Of a stretch of 64,000 bases of DNA, positions 50,094-58,686 are shown piece after piece (positions within the stretch are counted from its first letter, which is position 1; each line of letters opens with the position of its first letter). The stretch comes from Kineococcus mangrovi. GTDB lineage: Bacteria > Actinomycetota > Actinomycetes > Actinomycetales > Kineococcaceae. The stretch lies in the NCBI RefSeq assembly GCF_041320705.1, contig NZ_JBGGTQ010000001.1, forward strand, positions 124,001-188,000, given 5' to 3'. The notes beneath the pieces were generated by a model. It was not told the origin of the DNA and did no database searches. It saw nothing but the letters and a program-made list of their open reading frames with translations. The translations under genes were made by a program, and so were the position numbers.

Positions 50094-51947
50094 ATGTCGA
50101 ACTCGGTGCAGATGCCCGCTCTCGGTGAGAGCGTGACCGAGGGCACCGTCACGCGGTGGCTGAAGCAGGTCGGCGACACCGTCGCCGTGGACGAACCGCT
50201 GCTGGAGGTGTCCACCGACAAGGTCGACACCGAGATCCCCTCCCCCGTCGCCGGCACGCTGCTGGAGATCCTCGTCCCCGAGGACGAGACCGCCGAGGTG
50301 GGTGCCGACCTCGCCCGCATCGGTGAGGAGTCCGAGCAGGGCGGCGGTTCCGACGACGCGGCCCCGGCCCCCCAGCAGGAGGAGGAGCCGACCCCGCCCT
50401 CGACGCAGGACGCGCAGTCCGCGCCGGAGTCGGCGCAGGAGCCCGACCCCGAGCAGCCGCCCGCCGCGGCGACCGCACCGAGCTCGGGCGGGTCCGGGTC
50501 CGGTCAGGCCGTGCAGATGCCGGCGCTGGGCGAGTCCGTCACCGAGGGCACCGTCACGCGCTGGCTCAAGGCCGTCGGCGACAGCGTCGAGGTCGACGAG
50601 CCGCTGCTGGAGGTGTCCACCGACAAGGTCGACACCGAGATCCCCTCCCCCGTCGCCGGCACGCTGCTGGAGATCCTCGTGGGCGAGGACGAGACCGCCG
50701 ACGTGGGTGCCGACCTGGCCCGCGTCGGTGACGCCTCGGCGCAGAGCGCGCCCGCCCCCCAGGACAGCCCCGCCCAGGACGCTCCCGCGCAGGACACCTC
50801 GGCCCAGGAGGGGACGCTGGCCGACGAGGTCCAGGAGCGCGCCTCCGCCGAGCAGCAGGCCGAGTCCTCCACCCAGCCGTCGTCCGGGTCCTCCGCCGAG
50901 CCCGCCGCAGCGCCGTCCCAGCCCTCGCAGCCCGCGCAGCAGTCCCCGTCGACCCCCGCCCCGCAGGCCTCGGCCGCGGCGGAGTCGACCGGCGGCAGCA
51001 CCTACGTCACGCCGCTCGTGCGCAAGCTCGCCAAGGACCTCGGGGTCGACCTGTCCTCCCTGAAGGGGACCGGTGTCGGTGGCCGCATCCGCAAGCAGGA
51101 CGTGCAGGAGGCCGCCGACCAGGCGGCCGAGGCCGCCAAGGCCTCGCAGCAGCAGGCCCCGGCACCCGCGCAGGAGCCGGCCGCGTCGTCCGGGTCCACC
51201 GCGAAGGCCCCGGCCGCGGAGGTCTCGCCCAAGCGCGGGACCACCGAGAAGATGTCGCGCCTGCGCAAGGTCATCGCCCAGCGCATGAAGGAGTCGCTGC
51301 AGAACTCCGCGCAGCTGACGACCGTCATCGAGGTCGACGTCACGAAGGTGGCGCGGCTGCGGGCACGGGCGAAGGACGGCTTCGCCGCGACCGAGGGCGC
51401 GAAGCTCACGTTCCTGCCGTTCTTCGTCAAGGCCGCGGTCGAGGCGCTCAAGCAGCACCCCTCGCTCAACGCCAGCATCGACGGCGAGAACATCGTCTAC
51501 CACGGCAGCGAGAACATCTCGATGGCCGTGGACACCCCCAAGGGCCTCATCACCCCCGTCATCAAGGACGCGGGCGACCTGAACCTCGGTGGGCTGGCGC
51601 GCAAGATCTCGGACCTGGCCGCCCGCACGCGGGCCAGCAAGATCACCCCGGACGACCTGTCCGGCGGCACGTTCACCATCACCAACACCGGCAGCATCGG
51701 GGCCCTGTTCGACACCCCGATCCTCAACGCCCCGCAGGTCGCCATCCTCGGCACCGGCGCGATCGTCAAGCGTCCCGTCGTCCTCACCGACGCCGACGGC
51801 CAGGACACGATCGCGGTGCGCTCGATGATGTACCTCGCCCTGTCCTACGACCACCAGATCGTCGACGGGGCCGACGCGGCGCGCTTCCTGCAGACCGTCA
51901 AGAAGCGCATCGAGGCCGGCGAGTTCGAGGGTGAGCTCGGGCTCTGA
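50094..51947 (+). CDS. sucB: Dihydrolipoyllysine acyltransferase (E2) with two lipoyl domains
   Basis: 617 residues. Two lipoyl domains (about 1-78 and 138-215), each with the lipoylated lysine in STDKVDTEI; Ala/Pro/Gln linkers; a subunit-binding domain ([20 protein letters not shown] to GRIRKQDV); and the acyltransferase core with catalytic SYDHQIVDG. This is the actinobacterial E2 (DlaT/SucB type) that serves pyruvate and perhaps 2-oxoglutarate dehydrogenase. The lipoyl domains are served by LipB and LipA encoded 5 and 8 kb downstream. ATG 50094 follows GAGGAG by ten bases. Confidence 0.95.
   Translation: MSNSVQMPALGESVTEGTVTRWLKQVGDTVAVDEPLLEVSTDKVDTEIPSPVAGTLLEILVPEDETAEVGADLARIGEESEQGGGSDDAAPAPQQEEEPTPPSTQDAQSAPESAQEPDPEQPPAAATAPSSGGSGSGQAVQMPALGESVTEGTVTRWLKAVGDSVEVDEPLLEVSTDKVDTEIPSPVAGTLLEILVGEDETADVGADLARVGDASAQSAPAPQDSPAQDAPAQDTSAQEGTLADEVQERASAEQQAESSTQPSSGSSAEPAAAPSQPSQPAQQSPSTPAPQASAAAESTGGSTYVTPLVRKLAKDLGVDLSSLKGTGVGGRIRKQDVQEAADQAAEAAKASQQQAPAPAQEPAASSGSTAKAPAAEVSPKRGTTEKMSRLRKVIAQRMKESLQNSAQLTTVIEVDVTKVARLRARAKDGFAATEGAKLTFLPFFVKAAVEALKQHPSLNASIDGENIVYHGSENISMAVDTPKGLITPVIKDAGDLNLGGLARKISDLAARTRASKITPDDLSGGTFTITNTGSIGALFDTPILNAPQVAILGTGAIVKRPVVLTDADGQDTIAVRSMMYLALSYDHQIVDGADAARFLQTVKKRIEAGEFEGELGL
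50196..50275 (+). repeat. 80-bp direct repeat in sucB, copy 1
   Basis: This stretch encoding the core of lipoyl domain 1 is identical base for base to 50601-50680, 405 bases on. It covers the lipoyl-lysine codon. Confidence 0.9.
50601..50680 (+). repeat. 80-bp direct repeat in sucB, copy 2
   Basis: Identical to 50196-50275, including silent positions, although the flanking parts of the two lipoyl domains differ. Recent duplication or gene conversion would explain it. Confidence 0.9.
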
Positions 51948-51972
51948 CCCGCTCGTCCTGACCCGCCCACCG

Positions 51973-52005
51973 ACAGCCCCGTCCCCGCAGCAGGGGCGGG
52001 GCTGT
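51973..52005 (+). terminator. Terminator of lpdA-sucB
   Basis: Stem ACAGCCCCG plus CCCC with one bulged T, loop GCAGCA, and complementary arm, 26 bases after the sucB stop. Confidence 0.7.
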
Positions 52006-52040
52006 CCCCGTTCCCGTCCCCACCACCTTGGAGTGTTCAC

Positions 52041-52931
52041 GTGCGCATCGTCGTCAGCGGGGCCAGCGGTCTCATCGGTCAACACCTGGTGGCGCACCTG
52101 CGGGGGGCGGGCCACGAGGTCCTGACCCTCGTGCGCCGGCCGGCGCGCGAACCGCAGGAGGTGACGTGGGACCCGTCCCGCGGGGAGCTCGACCCCCGCG
52201 CGCTGGGCCGCGTCGACGGGGCCGTGAACCTCTCGGGGGCCGGTGTCGGGGACGAGCGCTGGACCGACGACTACAAGCGGACGATCCTGTCCTCGCGCCT
52301 GGACTCGACCTCCACGCTGGTCGGCGCCCTGCTCCGGCTCGACGAGGCGCCGCAGGTGCTCGTCAACGCCTCGGCGATCGGTGCGTACGGCGACGGCGGC
52401 TCGGCTGTGCTCACCGAGGACTCCCCGCGCGGGGAGGACTTCCTCGCCGACGTCGTGGCGCAGTGGGAGGGCGCCACGGAACCGGCCTCGGCGGCGGGGG
52501 TCCGGGTCGCGCTGGCCCGGACCGGGTTGCTCGCCAACCCCGTCGGCGGCGCCTTCGGCCAGCTCCTGACGCTCTTCCGGCTGGGGCTCGGCGGTCCGCT
52601 CGGCAACGGCCGGCAGTGGTGGAGCCCCATCACGATGCCGGACGAGCTCGCGGCGTTCGAGTTCCTCCTCACCCAGCCGGTCTCGGGCCCGGCCAACCTC
52701 ACCTGCCCCGAACCGGCGACGAACACGGCCCTGACGACGGCGCTCGGGGCGGCGCTGCACCGCCCCTCGCTCGTGCCCGCCCCGGCGTTCGCGCTCAGGC
52801 TCGCCCTCGGCGAGTTCGCCGGGCAGGTCCTGGCCAGCCAGCGGGTCGTGCCGTCGGTCCTGCTGGAGCACGGTTTCACGTTCCGCCACCCCGACGTCAC
52901 CGCCGTCACCGGCTGGCTCGCCCGGGCCTGA
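52041..52931 (+). CDS. TIGR01777 family epimerase-like protein
   Basis: 296 residues of extended SDR type. GASGLIGQHLVAHL is the NAD(P) motif, ASAIGAYGD and the WSPITMPDEL segment are family marks, and the DUF1731-like C-terminus VLASQRVVPSVLLEHGF is present. Its function is not established; the plant relative acts in cell division. It occupies the same place, between E2 and lipB, in mycobacteria. GTG 52041 with GGAG eight bases upstream. Confidence 0.88.
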   Translation: MRIVVSGASGLIGQHLVAHLRGAGHEVLTLVRRPAREPQEVTWDPSRGELDPRALGRVDGAVNLSGAGVGDERWTDDYKRTILSSRLDSTSTLVGALLRLDEAPQVLVNASAIGAYGDGGSAVLTEDSPRGEDFLADVVAQWEGATEPASAAGVRVALARTGLLANPVGGAFGQLLTLFRLGLGGPLGNGRQWWSPITMPDELAAFEFLLTQPVSGPANLTCPEPATNTALTTALGAALHRPSLVPAPAFALRLALGEFAGQVLASQRVVPSVLLEHGFTFRHPDVTAVTGWLARA

Positions 52932-52943
52932 CCCGGCGGCGGG

Positions 52944-54704
52944 TCACCCGACGGCGCTGACCCGCCACTCCCCCTCGACGCGCTCGAGGGTCAGGCGGGA
53001 CGTGCGCGGGTCCCCGGCCGGGACGGTCGTGCGCGCTCCCGTGGAGGAGACGACGACGTGCTCGGCGGTCGTGACGTCGGCCTCCAGGACCCACCGGTCC
53101 GGGGTCCGCGCCGTCTCGCGGACCTGCCGGACGTCGAAGGCCAGCGCCTCGAAGGTCGTGCCGCTCGCGGTCAGGTCGGTGAGGACGGCCTCGTCGGCCG
53201 CCCGCGCCGCGGACCCGGGGACGTCGACGGCCTCCAGCGCCCCGGCCTCCCCCGAGGACAGGGCGACAGCGCGCCGGTCGGCGAGCGCCGTCACCACCGC
53301 GAGGGGATCGTCCCCCCGCAGCACCTCGTCCTCGCCCAGCCCCTCGCGCCCCACCGGCGCCCCCGGCTCGGACGGTGCCGCGGGGTCGGTGACCAGTGCC
53401 GGGGCCTGCGCCGAGCCGGCCGGTGGCGCGGCGGTGCCGGCCGGTGCGGCGGTGGTGGCCGGCGTCCGGGTCGTGGGGTCGTGCAGCGCCAGGACCAGGG
53501 CGGCGCCGGCGACCACGGGCAGCGCGCCGGCGACCAGCAGCGACCGCCGGCTCCGGACCCCGCGGACCCGGGTGGCGCCCCGTCCGGGCGCCGCACGGCG
53601 CCGCGCAGGTGCCGGGCCCCCACCCGGTGCCGCCGGGGAGCCCGGACCGGCCTGCCGCCGGCGACCGGTGCCGCCGTCCTCGGGGTCCTGCGCCGCACCG
53701 GCGACGTCCCCGGCCAACCGGTGGGTGACGCCCGGCGGCGGCGGCGGGGGGCCCTGCGGTGCGCGCGCCGCCGTCCCGGGGACGCCGAGACCGCGCACGG
53801 GTCGCGGCCGCGCGGCCGCGGTGACGACGGTGGCGAGCTCACCCGGAGTCGGTCGACGGGACGGCTTGCGGTGCAACCCCTCCCGCAGGGCCGACAGGAC
53901 GGCGGCACCACCGGCCGGCAGCCCCGCCACGGCGCGCCGGTGCGCCTGCCGCGCCCCCAGGGCCCCGGCGGCCGGGGGCACCTCACCGGTCAGGGCCCAC
54001 CACGCCAGCGCGGCCAGGCCGTAGACGTCGGAGGCCGCACCGACCCCCTCACCGGCCAGGGCTGCCGGATCGGCGAAACCGGGCGTGCCCAGGACGCTGC
54101 CGTGCCGGCGGCCCAGCGCGCGGGACACGCCGAGGTCGGCCAGCAGCGGTTCCCCGCGCGCGTCGAGCAGCACGTTGCCGGGGGCCACGTCACCGTGGAC
54201 GACCCCGGCGGCGTGCAGGTCCTCCAGGGCCGGTCCGAGGACGTGCAGCAGCCCGCTGACCTCCCCCGCCGACAACCGCCGCCGCTGGGCCAGGACACCC
54301 GCGAGCGAGCCGCCCGCCGCGAGGTCCAGCACGAGCACCGGCCGCCCCTGCCCGTCGGTCGAGATGTCGTGCACCGCGACGACCCGCGGGTGCCGAACGC
54401 GGCGCAGGAGGGACAGCTCGGCGAGCAGGCCGGCCTCACCACCGCCCCCGTCCCCCGCCTCCCCCGCCGGCGTGGAGACCACCTTCAGCGCACGTTCGAC
54501 CCCGTCGGTCCCGGTCCCGGCCCACACGACGCTGGACCCGCCGGCCCCCAGGAGCCGGCCGACGGCGTACCCGTCGACCACGGGCGGTCGGCGGCGCGGG
54601 TCGTCGCCGAGCGCGGACAACGCCTCCCGGCGCCACTGCCGCCCCGGCCCGGACGCGGGCGTGCGCGGCCCGAGGGGCCCGGTGAGGGGTTCGGAGAGGG
54701 TCAC
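52944..54704 (-). CDS. Second membrane Ser/Thr kinase-like protein, variant HGD motif
   Basis: 586 residues. Kinase domain at about 40-290 with LLGAGGSSVVW, the ALK lysine, HGDVAPGN (HRD Arg replaced by Gly, catalytic Asp and Asn kept) and ADLG in place of DFG (Asp kept). These changes suggest reduced or differently regulated, not absent, activity. A long Pro/Gly/Arg linker, a membrane helix at about 407-428, and an outer part of about 150 residues ending FEALAFDVRQV..RWVLEADVTT follow; the outer part lacks PASTA repeats and looks like a small alpha-beta (NTF2-like) fold. GTG 54704 is six bases after CACCCT. Confidence 0.82.
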   Translation of the reverse strand: MTLSEPLTGPLGPRTPASGPGRQWRREALSALGDDPRRRPPVVDGYAVGRLLGAGGSSVVWAGTGTDGVERALKVVSTPAGEAGDGGGGEAGLLAELSLLRRVRHPRVVAVHDISTDGQGRPVLVLDLAAGGSLAGVLAQRRRLSAGEVSGLLHVLGPALEDLHAAGVVHGDVAPGNVLLDARGEPLLADLGVSRALGRRHGSVLGTPGFADPAALAGEGVGAASDVYGLAALAWWALTGEVPPAAGALGARQAHRRAVAGLPAGGAAVLSALREGLHRKPSRRPTPGELATVVTAAARPRPVRGLGVPGTAARAPQGPPPPPPGVTHRLAGDVAGAAQDPEDGGTGRRRQAGPGSPAAPGGGPAPARRRAAPGRGATRVRGVRSRRSLLVAGALPVVAGAALVLALHDPTTRTPATTAAPAGTAAPPAGSAQAPALVTDPAAPSEPGAPVGREGLGEDEVLRGDDPLAVVTALADRRAVALSSGEAGALEAVDVPGSAARAADEAVLTDLTASGTTFEALAFDVRQVRETARTPDRWVLEADVTTAEHVVVSSTGARTTVPAGDPRTSRLTLERVEGEWRVSAVG

Positions 54705-54759
54705 CCGGACAGGGTGGCGCACGCGCGGGGACTGCCGCGCTGGTTGTCCACAGGGTCGA

Positions 54760-54765
54760 TACGCT
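54760..54765 (+). promoter_or_regulatory. -10 element (TACGCT) for the FAD oxidoreductase gene, leaderless type
   Basis: TACGCT, seven bases before GTG 54773. Confidence 0.5.
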
Positions 54766-54772
54766 CTGGTTC

Positions 54773-56101
54773 GTGACCGCTGGCACCTCCCTCGAGACCA
54801 CCCACCCGCCCACCCCCGTGCGCACGTCCGCGGAGGTGGTCGTCGTGGGCGCGGGCCTGGCCGGCCTCGTCTGCGCGCGGCACCTGCACGCGGCCGGCGT
54901 CGACGTCCTGGTCGTGGAGGCGGCCGAGACGGTCGGGGGCCGCGTGCGGTCGGAGACGATCGGGAGCTTCCGCGTCGACCGCGGCTTCCAGCTGCTCAAC
55001 CCGGCGTACCCGGAGGTCGGCAAGGTCCTCGACCTCGACGCCCTGGACCTGCAGCCGTTCGACGCGGGCGTGGCCGTGCACCGCGGCGGCCGGGTCGCCA
55101 CCCTGCGCGACCCGCGCCGGCACCCCACGGCCGTCCTGCAGGCGCTGCGCTTCCCGCTCGGGTCGGCCCGGGAGAAGGCGGCCGTCGCCCGCTGGCTGCT
55201 GGCGGTGACCTCCGCGGGTGACCTCAAGGACCCGGACTCGGGCTGGTCGGACGGGCTGGACGCCGCCGAGGTCCACGGGGAGCTGCGCTGGGCGGTGCTC
55301 GAGCCGTTCCTGGCCGGGGTGCTCGGCGAGGTCGACGGGACCACCTCGCGCCGGTTCGTCGACCTGCTCGTGCGCACCTTCCTGCGCGGGACGCCGGGGC
55401 TGCCGGCGGCCGGCATGCAGGCCGTGCCCGACCAGCTCGCCGCCGGGCTGCCCGCGGGGTCGGTCGCCACGGGGGTCACGGTGCGGCACATCGGGTTGGC
55501 CCCCCGCTCCCTCGTCGTCGAGACGGCGGGCGGCGGCATCAACTGCGACGCCATCGTCGTGGCGACGGACGCCCACAGCGCCGGTCACCTCGTGCCCGCG
55601 CTGGACGTGCCGGGCAGCCGCGCGCTGTCGACGTTCTGGTTCGGTGCCCCGTCCTCGCCGGCGCCGCAGTCGCGGGCCAAGCTGCTGCACCTCGACGGCG
55701 ACCGCCGCGGGCCGGTCGTCAACACCGCGGTCGTCTCCGCCGTCGCCCCGGGCTACCTGCAGCCGGGGTCGGAGCACCGCGCGCTCGTCAGCGCCCAGGT
55801 CCTGGGCGCCGACACCGGCTCCGACATGGAGCAGCGCGTGCGCGAGCAGCTGGCCCGCGTGTACGGCGCGCACACCGCCGAGTGGACGCGGGTCGCCGCG
55901 CACTCCATCCCGCACGCCCTGCCCGTCGTGGCGCCGCCGTTCGAGGGGTCGCGACCGGTCGACGTCGGTGACGGCGTGTTCGTGGCCGGCGACCACCGCG
56001 AGAACGCCTCGCTGCAGGGGGCGCTGGTCTCCGGACGGCGCGCGGCCGACGCCGTGCTGACGAAGACGTTCGCGCGCAGCAGGTCCGCCCGTGCCGGCTG
56101 A
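54773..56101 (+). CDS. FAD-dependent oxidoreductase (amine oxidase/phytoene desaturase-like)
   Basis: 442 residues. N-terminal FAD motif VVVGAGLAGLVCARHL with the VVEAAETVGGRVRS continuation, and C-terminal VFVAGDHRENASLQGALVSG that closes the FAD site. The middle has no cofactor motif that would fix a substrate. It lies 11 bases into the next gene and divergent from the kinase; no carotenoid genes are near. Confidence 0.85.
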   Translation: MTAGTSLETTHPPTPVRTSAEVVVVGAGLAGLVCARHLHAAGVDVLVVEAAETVGGRVRSETIGSFRVDRGFQLLNPAYPEVGKVLDLDALDLQPFDAGVAVHRGGRVATLRDPRRHPTAVLQALRFPLGSAREKAAVARWLLAVTSAGDLKDPDSGWSDGLDAAEVHGELRWAVLEPFLAGVLGEVDGTTSRRFVDLLVRTFLRGTPGLPAAGMQAVPDQLAAGLPAGSVATGVTVRHIGLAPRSLVVETAGGGINCDAIVVATDAHSAGHLVPALDVPGSRALSTFWFGAPSSPAPQSRAKLLHLDGDRRGPVVNTAVVSAVAPGYLQPGSEHRALVSAQVLGADTGSDMEQRVREQLARVYGAHTAEWTRVAAHSIPHALPVVAPPFEGSRPVDVGDGVFVAGDHRENASLQGALVSGRRAADAVLTKTFARSRSARAG

Positions 56102-56825
56102 ACGCCCGACGATCGTCGCCACGTCCGGCGGCTGGACCCGGCGGGAGCTCGGCGGGGTCGACTGGGCGGGCACGGCGCACCTGGCCGTGCAGCTGGCCCG
56201 GGTCCCGGCCGGGCGGGCGCCGCGGCTGACCTACCTCGGCACGGCCGGGGGCGACCAGCGCACGTGGGCCGCGGAGGTCCACGCGGCGGGCAGCCGGGCG
56301 GGGTTCCGGACCACCGTCCTGGACCTGTTCCCCCTGCCCAGCGTCGCCGACCCCGCGGCGCAGCTCCTCGCCTCCGACGTCGTCTGGGTCGGCGGTGGCT
56401 CGGTCGTGAACCTGCTGGCCGTGTGGCGGGTGCACGGCCTCGACGAGGCGTTCCGGGCGGCCTGGGAGGCCGGTGTCGTGCTCGGCGGCGTCAGCGCCGG
56501 CTCGATCTGCTGGTTCCGGGGCGGGACGACGGACTCCTTCGGGCCGGACCTGCGACCGGTGACGGACGGGCTGGGCCTGCTGCCGTACGGCAACGGCGTC
56601 CACCACGACTCCGAGGCCGCCCGCCGGCCGTTCGTCCACCACCTCGTCGGCCGCGGCGTGCTCGGGGAGACGCACTGCACCGACGACGGCGTCGGCCTCG
56701 TCTACGCGGGCACCGACCTCGTCGAGGCCGTCACCGAGGTGGCCGGCAAGGGTGCGTACGTCGTGCGCCGCGACGGGGACGGGGTCACCGAGACCCGGCT
56801 CGAGCCGCGCCTGCTCCCCCGCTAG
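56091..56825 (+). CDS. Peptidase S51 (dipeptidase E/cyanophycinase-like) family protein
   Basis: 244 residues. GGVSAGSICW contains the family Ser nucleophile; VWVGGGSVVNLLA and the late GNGVHHDSE, with the likely His, complete the pattern of Asp-specific dipeptidase E relatives. It starts inside the end of the FAD oxidoreductase gene (11 bases of overlap), so translation is coupled. Confidence 0.88.
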   Translation: MPAERPTIVATSGGWTRRELGGVDWAGTAHLAVQLARVPAGRAPRLTYLGTAGGDQRTWAAEVHAAGSRAGFRTTVLDLFPLPSVADPAAQLLASDVVWVGGGSVVNLLAVWRVHGLDEAFRAAWEAGVVLGGVSAGSICWFRGGTTDSFGPDLRPVTDGLGLLPYGNGVHHDSEAARRPFVHHLVGRGVLGETHCTDDGVGLVYAGTDLVEAVTEVAGKGAYVVRRDGDGVTETRLEPRLLPR

Positions 56826-56946
56826 GTCCCCCGTCCGGCACGGACCGCGCAGGTCCCCCGGGGGCGGCACGCGAGCAGGAGGCCCTCCCGGGGACGCACC
56901 GCACCCGTCGGGTCCACGGGCTCGCCCGGGGGTCGTGCGCGCGACG

Positions 56947-56952
56947 TAGGCT
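56947..56952 (+). promoter_or_regulatory. -10 element (TAGGCT) for lipB, leaderless type
   Basis: TAGGCT, six bases before GTG 56959. Confidence 0.55.
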
Positions 56953-56958
56953 GCCGGG

Positions 56959-57675
56959 GTGACGCAGGCTCCCGCGCACCCGCACCGCCCGAGCGGTCCC
57001 GCAGGTCCCGCGCCCGGCGGCGGGGAGCTGCACGTCGAGCGGTACGGGCTCGGGCAGCGCCGGGTGCCGTACGCCGAGGCGTGGGAGGCCCAGCGCCGGC
57101 TGCACGCCGCGGTCGTCGCCGGTGAGGCGCCGGACACGGTGCTGCTCCTGGAGCACGAACCCGTCTACACGGCCGGGCGGCGCACGAACTCCTGGGAGCG
57201 TCCCGACGACGGGACCCCGGTCGTCGACGTCGACCGCGGGGGGCGGATCACCTGGCACGGACCGGGTCAGCTCGTGGGGTACCCCGTCGTCCGGCTGCGC
57301 GGTCCCCTCGACGTCGTCGGCTACGTCCGCCGGCTCGAGGAGCTGCTCATCGCGGTCGCGGCCCGGTTCGGGGTGCAGGGGTACCGGGTGCAGGACCGCA
57401 CGGGCGTGTGGGCGGCCGACACCCCGCTCGCGCCGGGCTGGCGGGCCGAGAACAAGCTGGCCGCGATCGGCGTCCGCGTCGCCCGGGGCGTGACCACGCA
57501 CGGGTTCGCGCTGAACTGCGACACCGACCTGCTGGGCTTCTCCCGCATCGTGCCGTGCGGGTTGCCCGACGCGGGCGCGACGTCGCTGAGCGCCCGCGCG
57601 GGGCGCCGGGTGGACGTCCTCGCGGCCGCCGACGTCGTCACCGAGCTGCTGCCGGCGGCCGACCTGCCCGGCTGA
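56959..57675 (+). CDS. lipB: Octanoyl-ACP:protein N-octanoyltransferase
   Basis: 238 residues. Conserved blocks [38 protein letters not shown] (catalytic Lys) and [14 protein letters not shown] (acyl-Cys). It moves octanoyl from acyl carrier protein to the lysine of lipoyl domains, the substrate for LipA. The same -10 hexamer and spacing stand before lipA 3 kb away. Overlaps the end of the convergent LLM gene by 38 bases. Confidence 0.96.
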   Translation: MTQAPAHPHRPSGPAGPAPGGGELHVERYGLGQRRVPYAEAWEAQRRLHAAVVAGEAPDTVLLLEHEPVYTAGRRTNSWERPDDGTPVVDVDRGGRITWHGPGQLVGYPVVRLRGPLDVVGYVRRLEELLIAVAARFGVQGYRVQDRTGVWAADTPLAPGWRAENKLAAIGVRVARGVTTHGFALNCDTDLLGFSRIVPCGLPDAGATSLSARAGRRVDVLAAADVVTELLPAADLPG

Positions 57676-58636
57676 CCGGCCCCCCGGGGGCAGGAGCTCC
57701 GGCGCGGACGCGTGGGCGGGGTCGCCCCCGGCGCGCGGCGACGAGCTCCAGGTGGTCCAGGTCGGACAGGTCCATGACCTGCAGGTACAGCCGCTCCACG
57801 CCGGCCTGCGCGTACCGGCCGATGGTCTCGACGACCTCGGGGACCGTCCCGGCGATGCCGTTCTCCCGCACCTCCGCCGGTTCCCGGCCGATGGCCCGCG
57901 CGCGCCGGGTGAACTCGGCCTCGTCGCGCCCGCAGACGAGCAGCAGCGCCGCCGAGAACGTCATCGTGCCCGGGTCCCGGCCGATCGCCGAGCACGCGGC
58001 CCGGACCCTCTCGAACCGCTGCGCGGTCTCGTCCGCCGAGGAGAAGGGGACGTTGAACTCGTGCGCGTACCGCGCCGCGATCGCCGCCCCCCGACGCTTC
58101 GCCGACCCGCCGACGACCACCGGCACCGGGTCCTGCGCGGGTTTGGGCAGCGCCGGGGAGTCGCTGAGCGCGTAGTGCCGCCCCTGGTGCGAGAACGTCT
58201 CGCCGGGCGGTGTGCCCCACAGGCCGGTGATCACGGCGAGCTGCTCCTCGAACCGGTCGAACCGCTCGGCCAGCGACGGGAAGGGGATGCCGTAGGCGCG
58301 GTGCTCCTCCTCGTACCAGCCCGAGCCCAGACCGAGTTCGACGCGGCCGCCGGACATCTCGTCGACCTGGGCGACCTGGATCGCGAGCACCCCGGGGGGA
58401 CGGAAGGTGGCGGAGGAGACGAGCGTGCCCAGGCGGATGGTGCTCGTGTCGCGGGCCAGCCCGGCCAGCGTCGTCCAGGCGTCGGTCGGGCCGGGCAGCC
58501 CGTCGCCGCCCATCGTCAGGTAGTGGTCGGACCGGAAGAAGGCGGAGAAACCCGTCTCCTCGGCGGTGACGGCGACCCGGCGCAGGGTCTCGTAGGAAGC
58601 CCCCTGCTGGGGCTCGGTGAAGATGCGGAGGTCCAC
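57638..58636 (-). CDS. LLM-class F420-dependent oxidoreductase
   Basis: 332 residues of bacterial luciferase-like TIM barrel. [55 protein letters not shown] and [10 protein letters not shown] are typical of the actinobacterial TIGR03560 type that uses coenzyme F420. It reduces or oxidises an unknown small substrate. The 30-residue tail is Pro/Arg/Ala-rich and overlaps lipB. GTG 58636 follows CAGGAT by six bases. Confidence 0.87.
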   Translation of the reverse strand: MDLRIFTEPQQGASYETLRRVAVTAEETGFSAFFRSDHYLTMGGDGLPGPTDAWTTLAGLARDTSTIRLGTLVSSATFRPPGVLAIQVAQVDEMSGGRVELGLGSGWYEEEHRAYGIPFPSLAERFDRFEEQLAVITGLWGTPPGETFSHQGRHYALSDSPALPKPAQDPVPVVVGGSAKRRGAAIAARYAHEFNVPFSSADETAQRFERVRAACSAIGRDPGTMTFSAALLLVCGRDEAEFTRRARAIGREPAEVRENGIAGTVPEVVETIGRYAQAGVERLYLQVMDLSDLDHLELVAARRGRPRPRVRAGAPAPGGPVSRAGRPPAAAR

Positions 58637-58686
58637 ACCGCCATCCTGTCCCCCCGGGCCGGTCCGGCCTCTGGCAGGGTCGGGGC

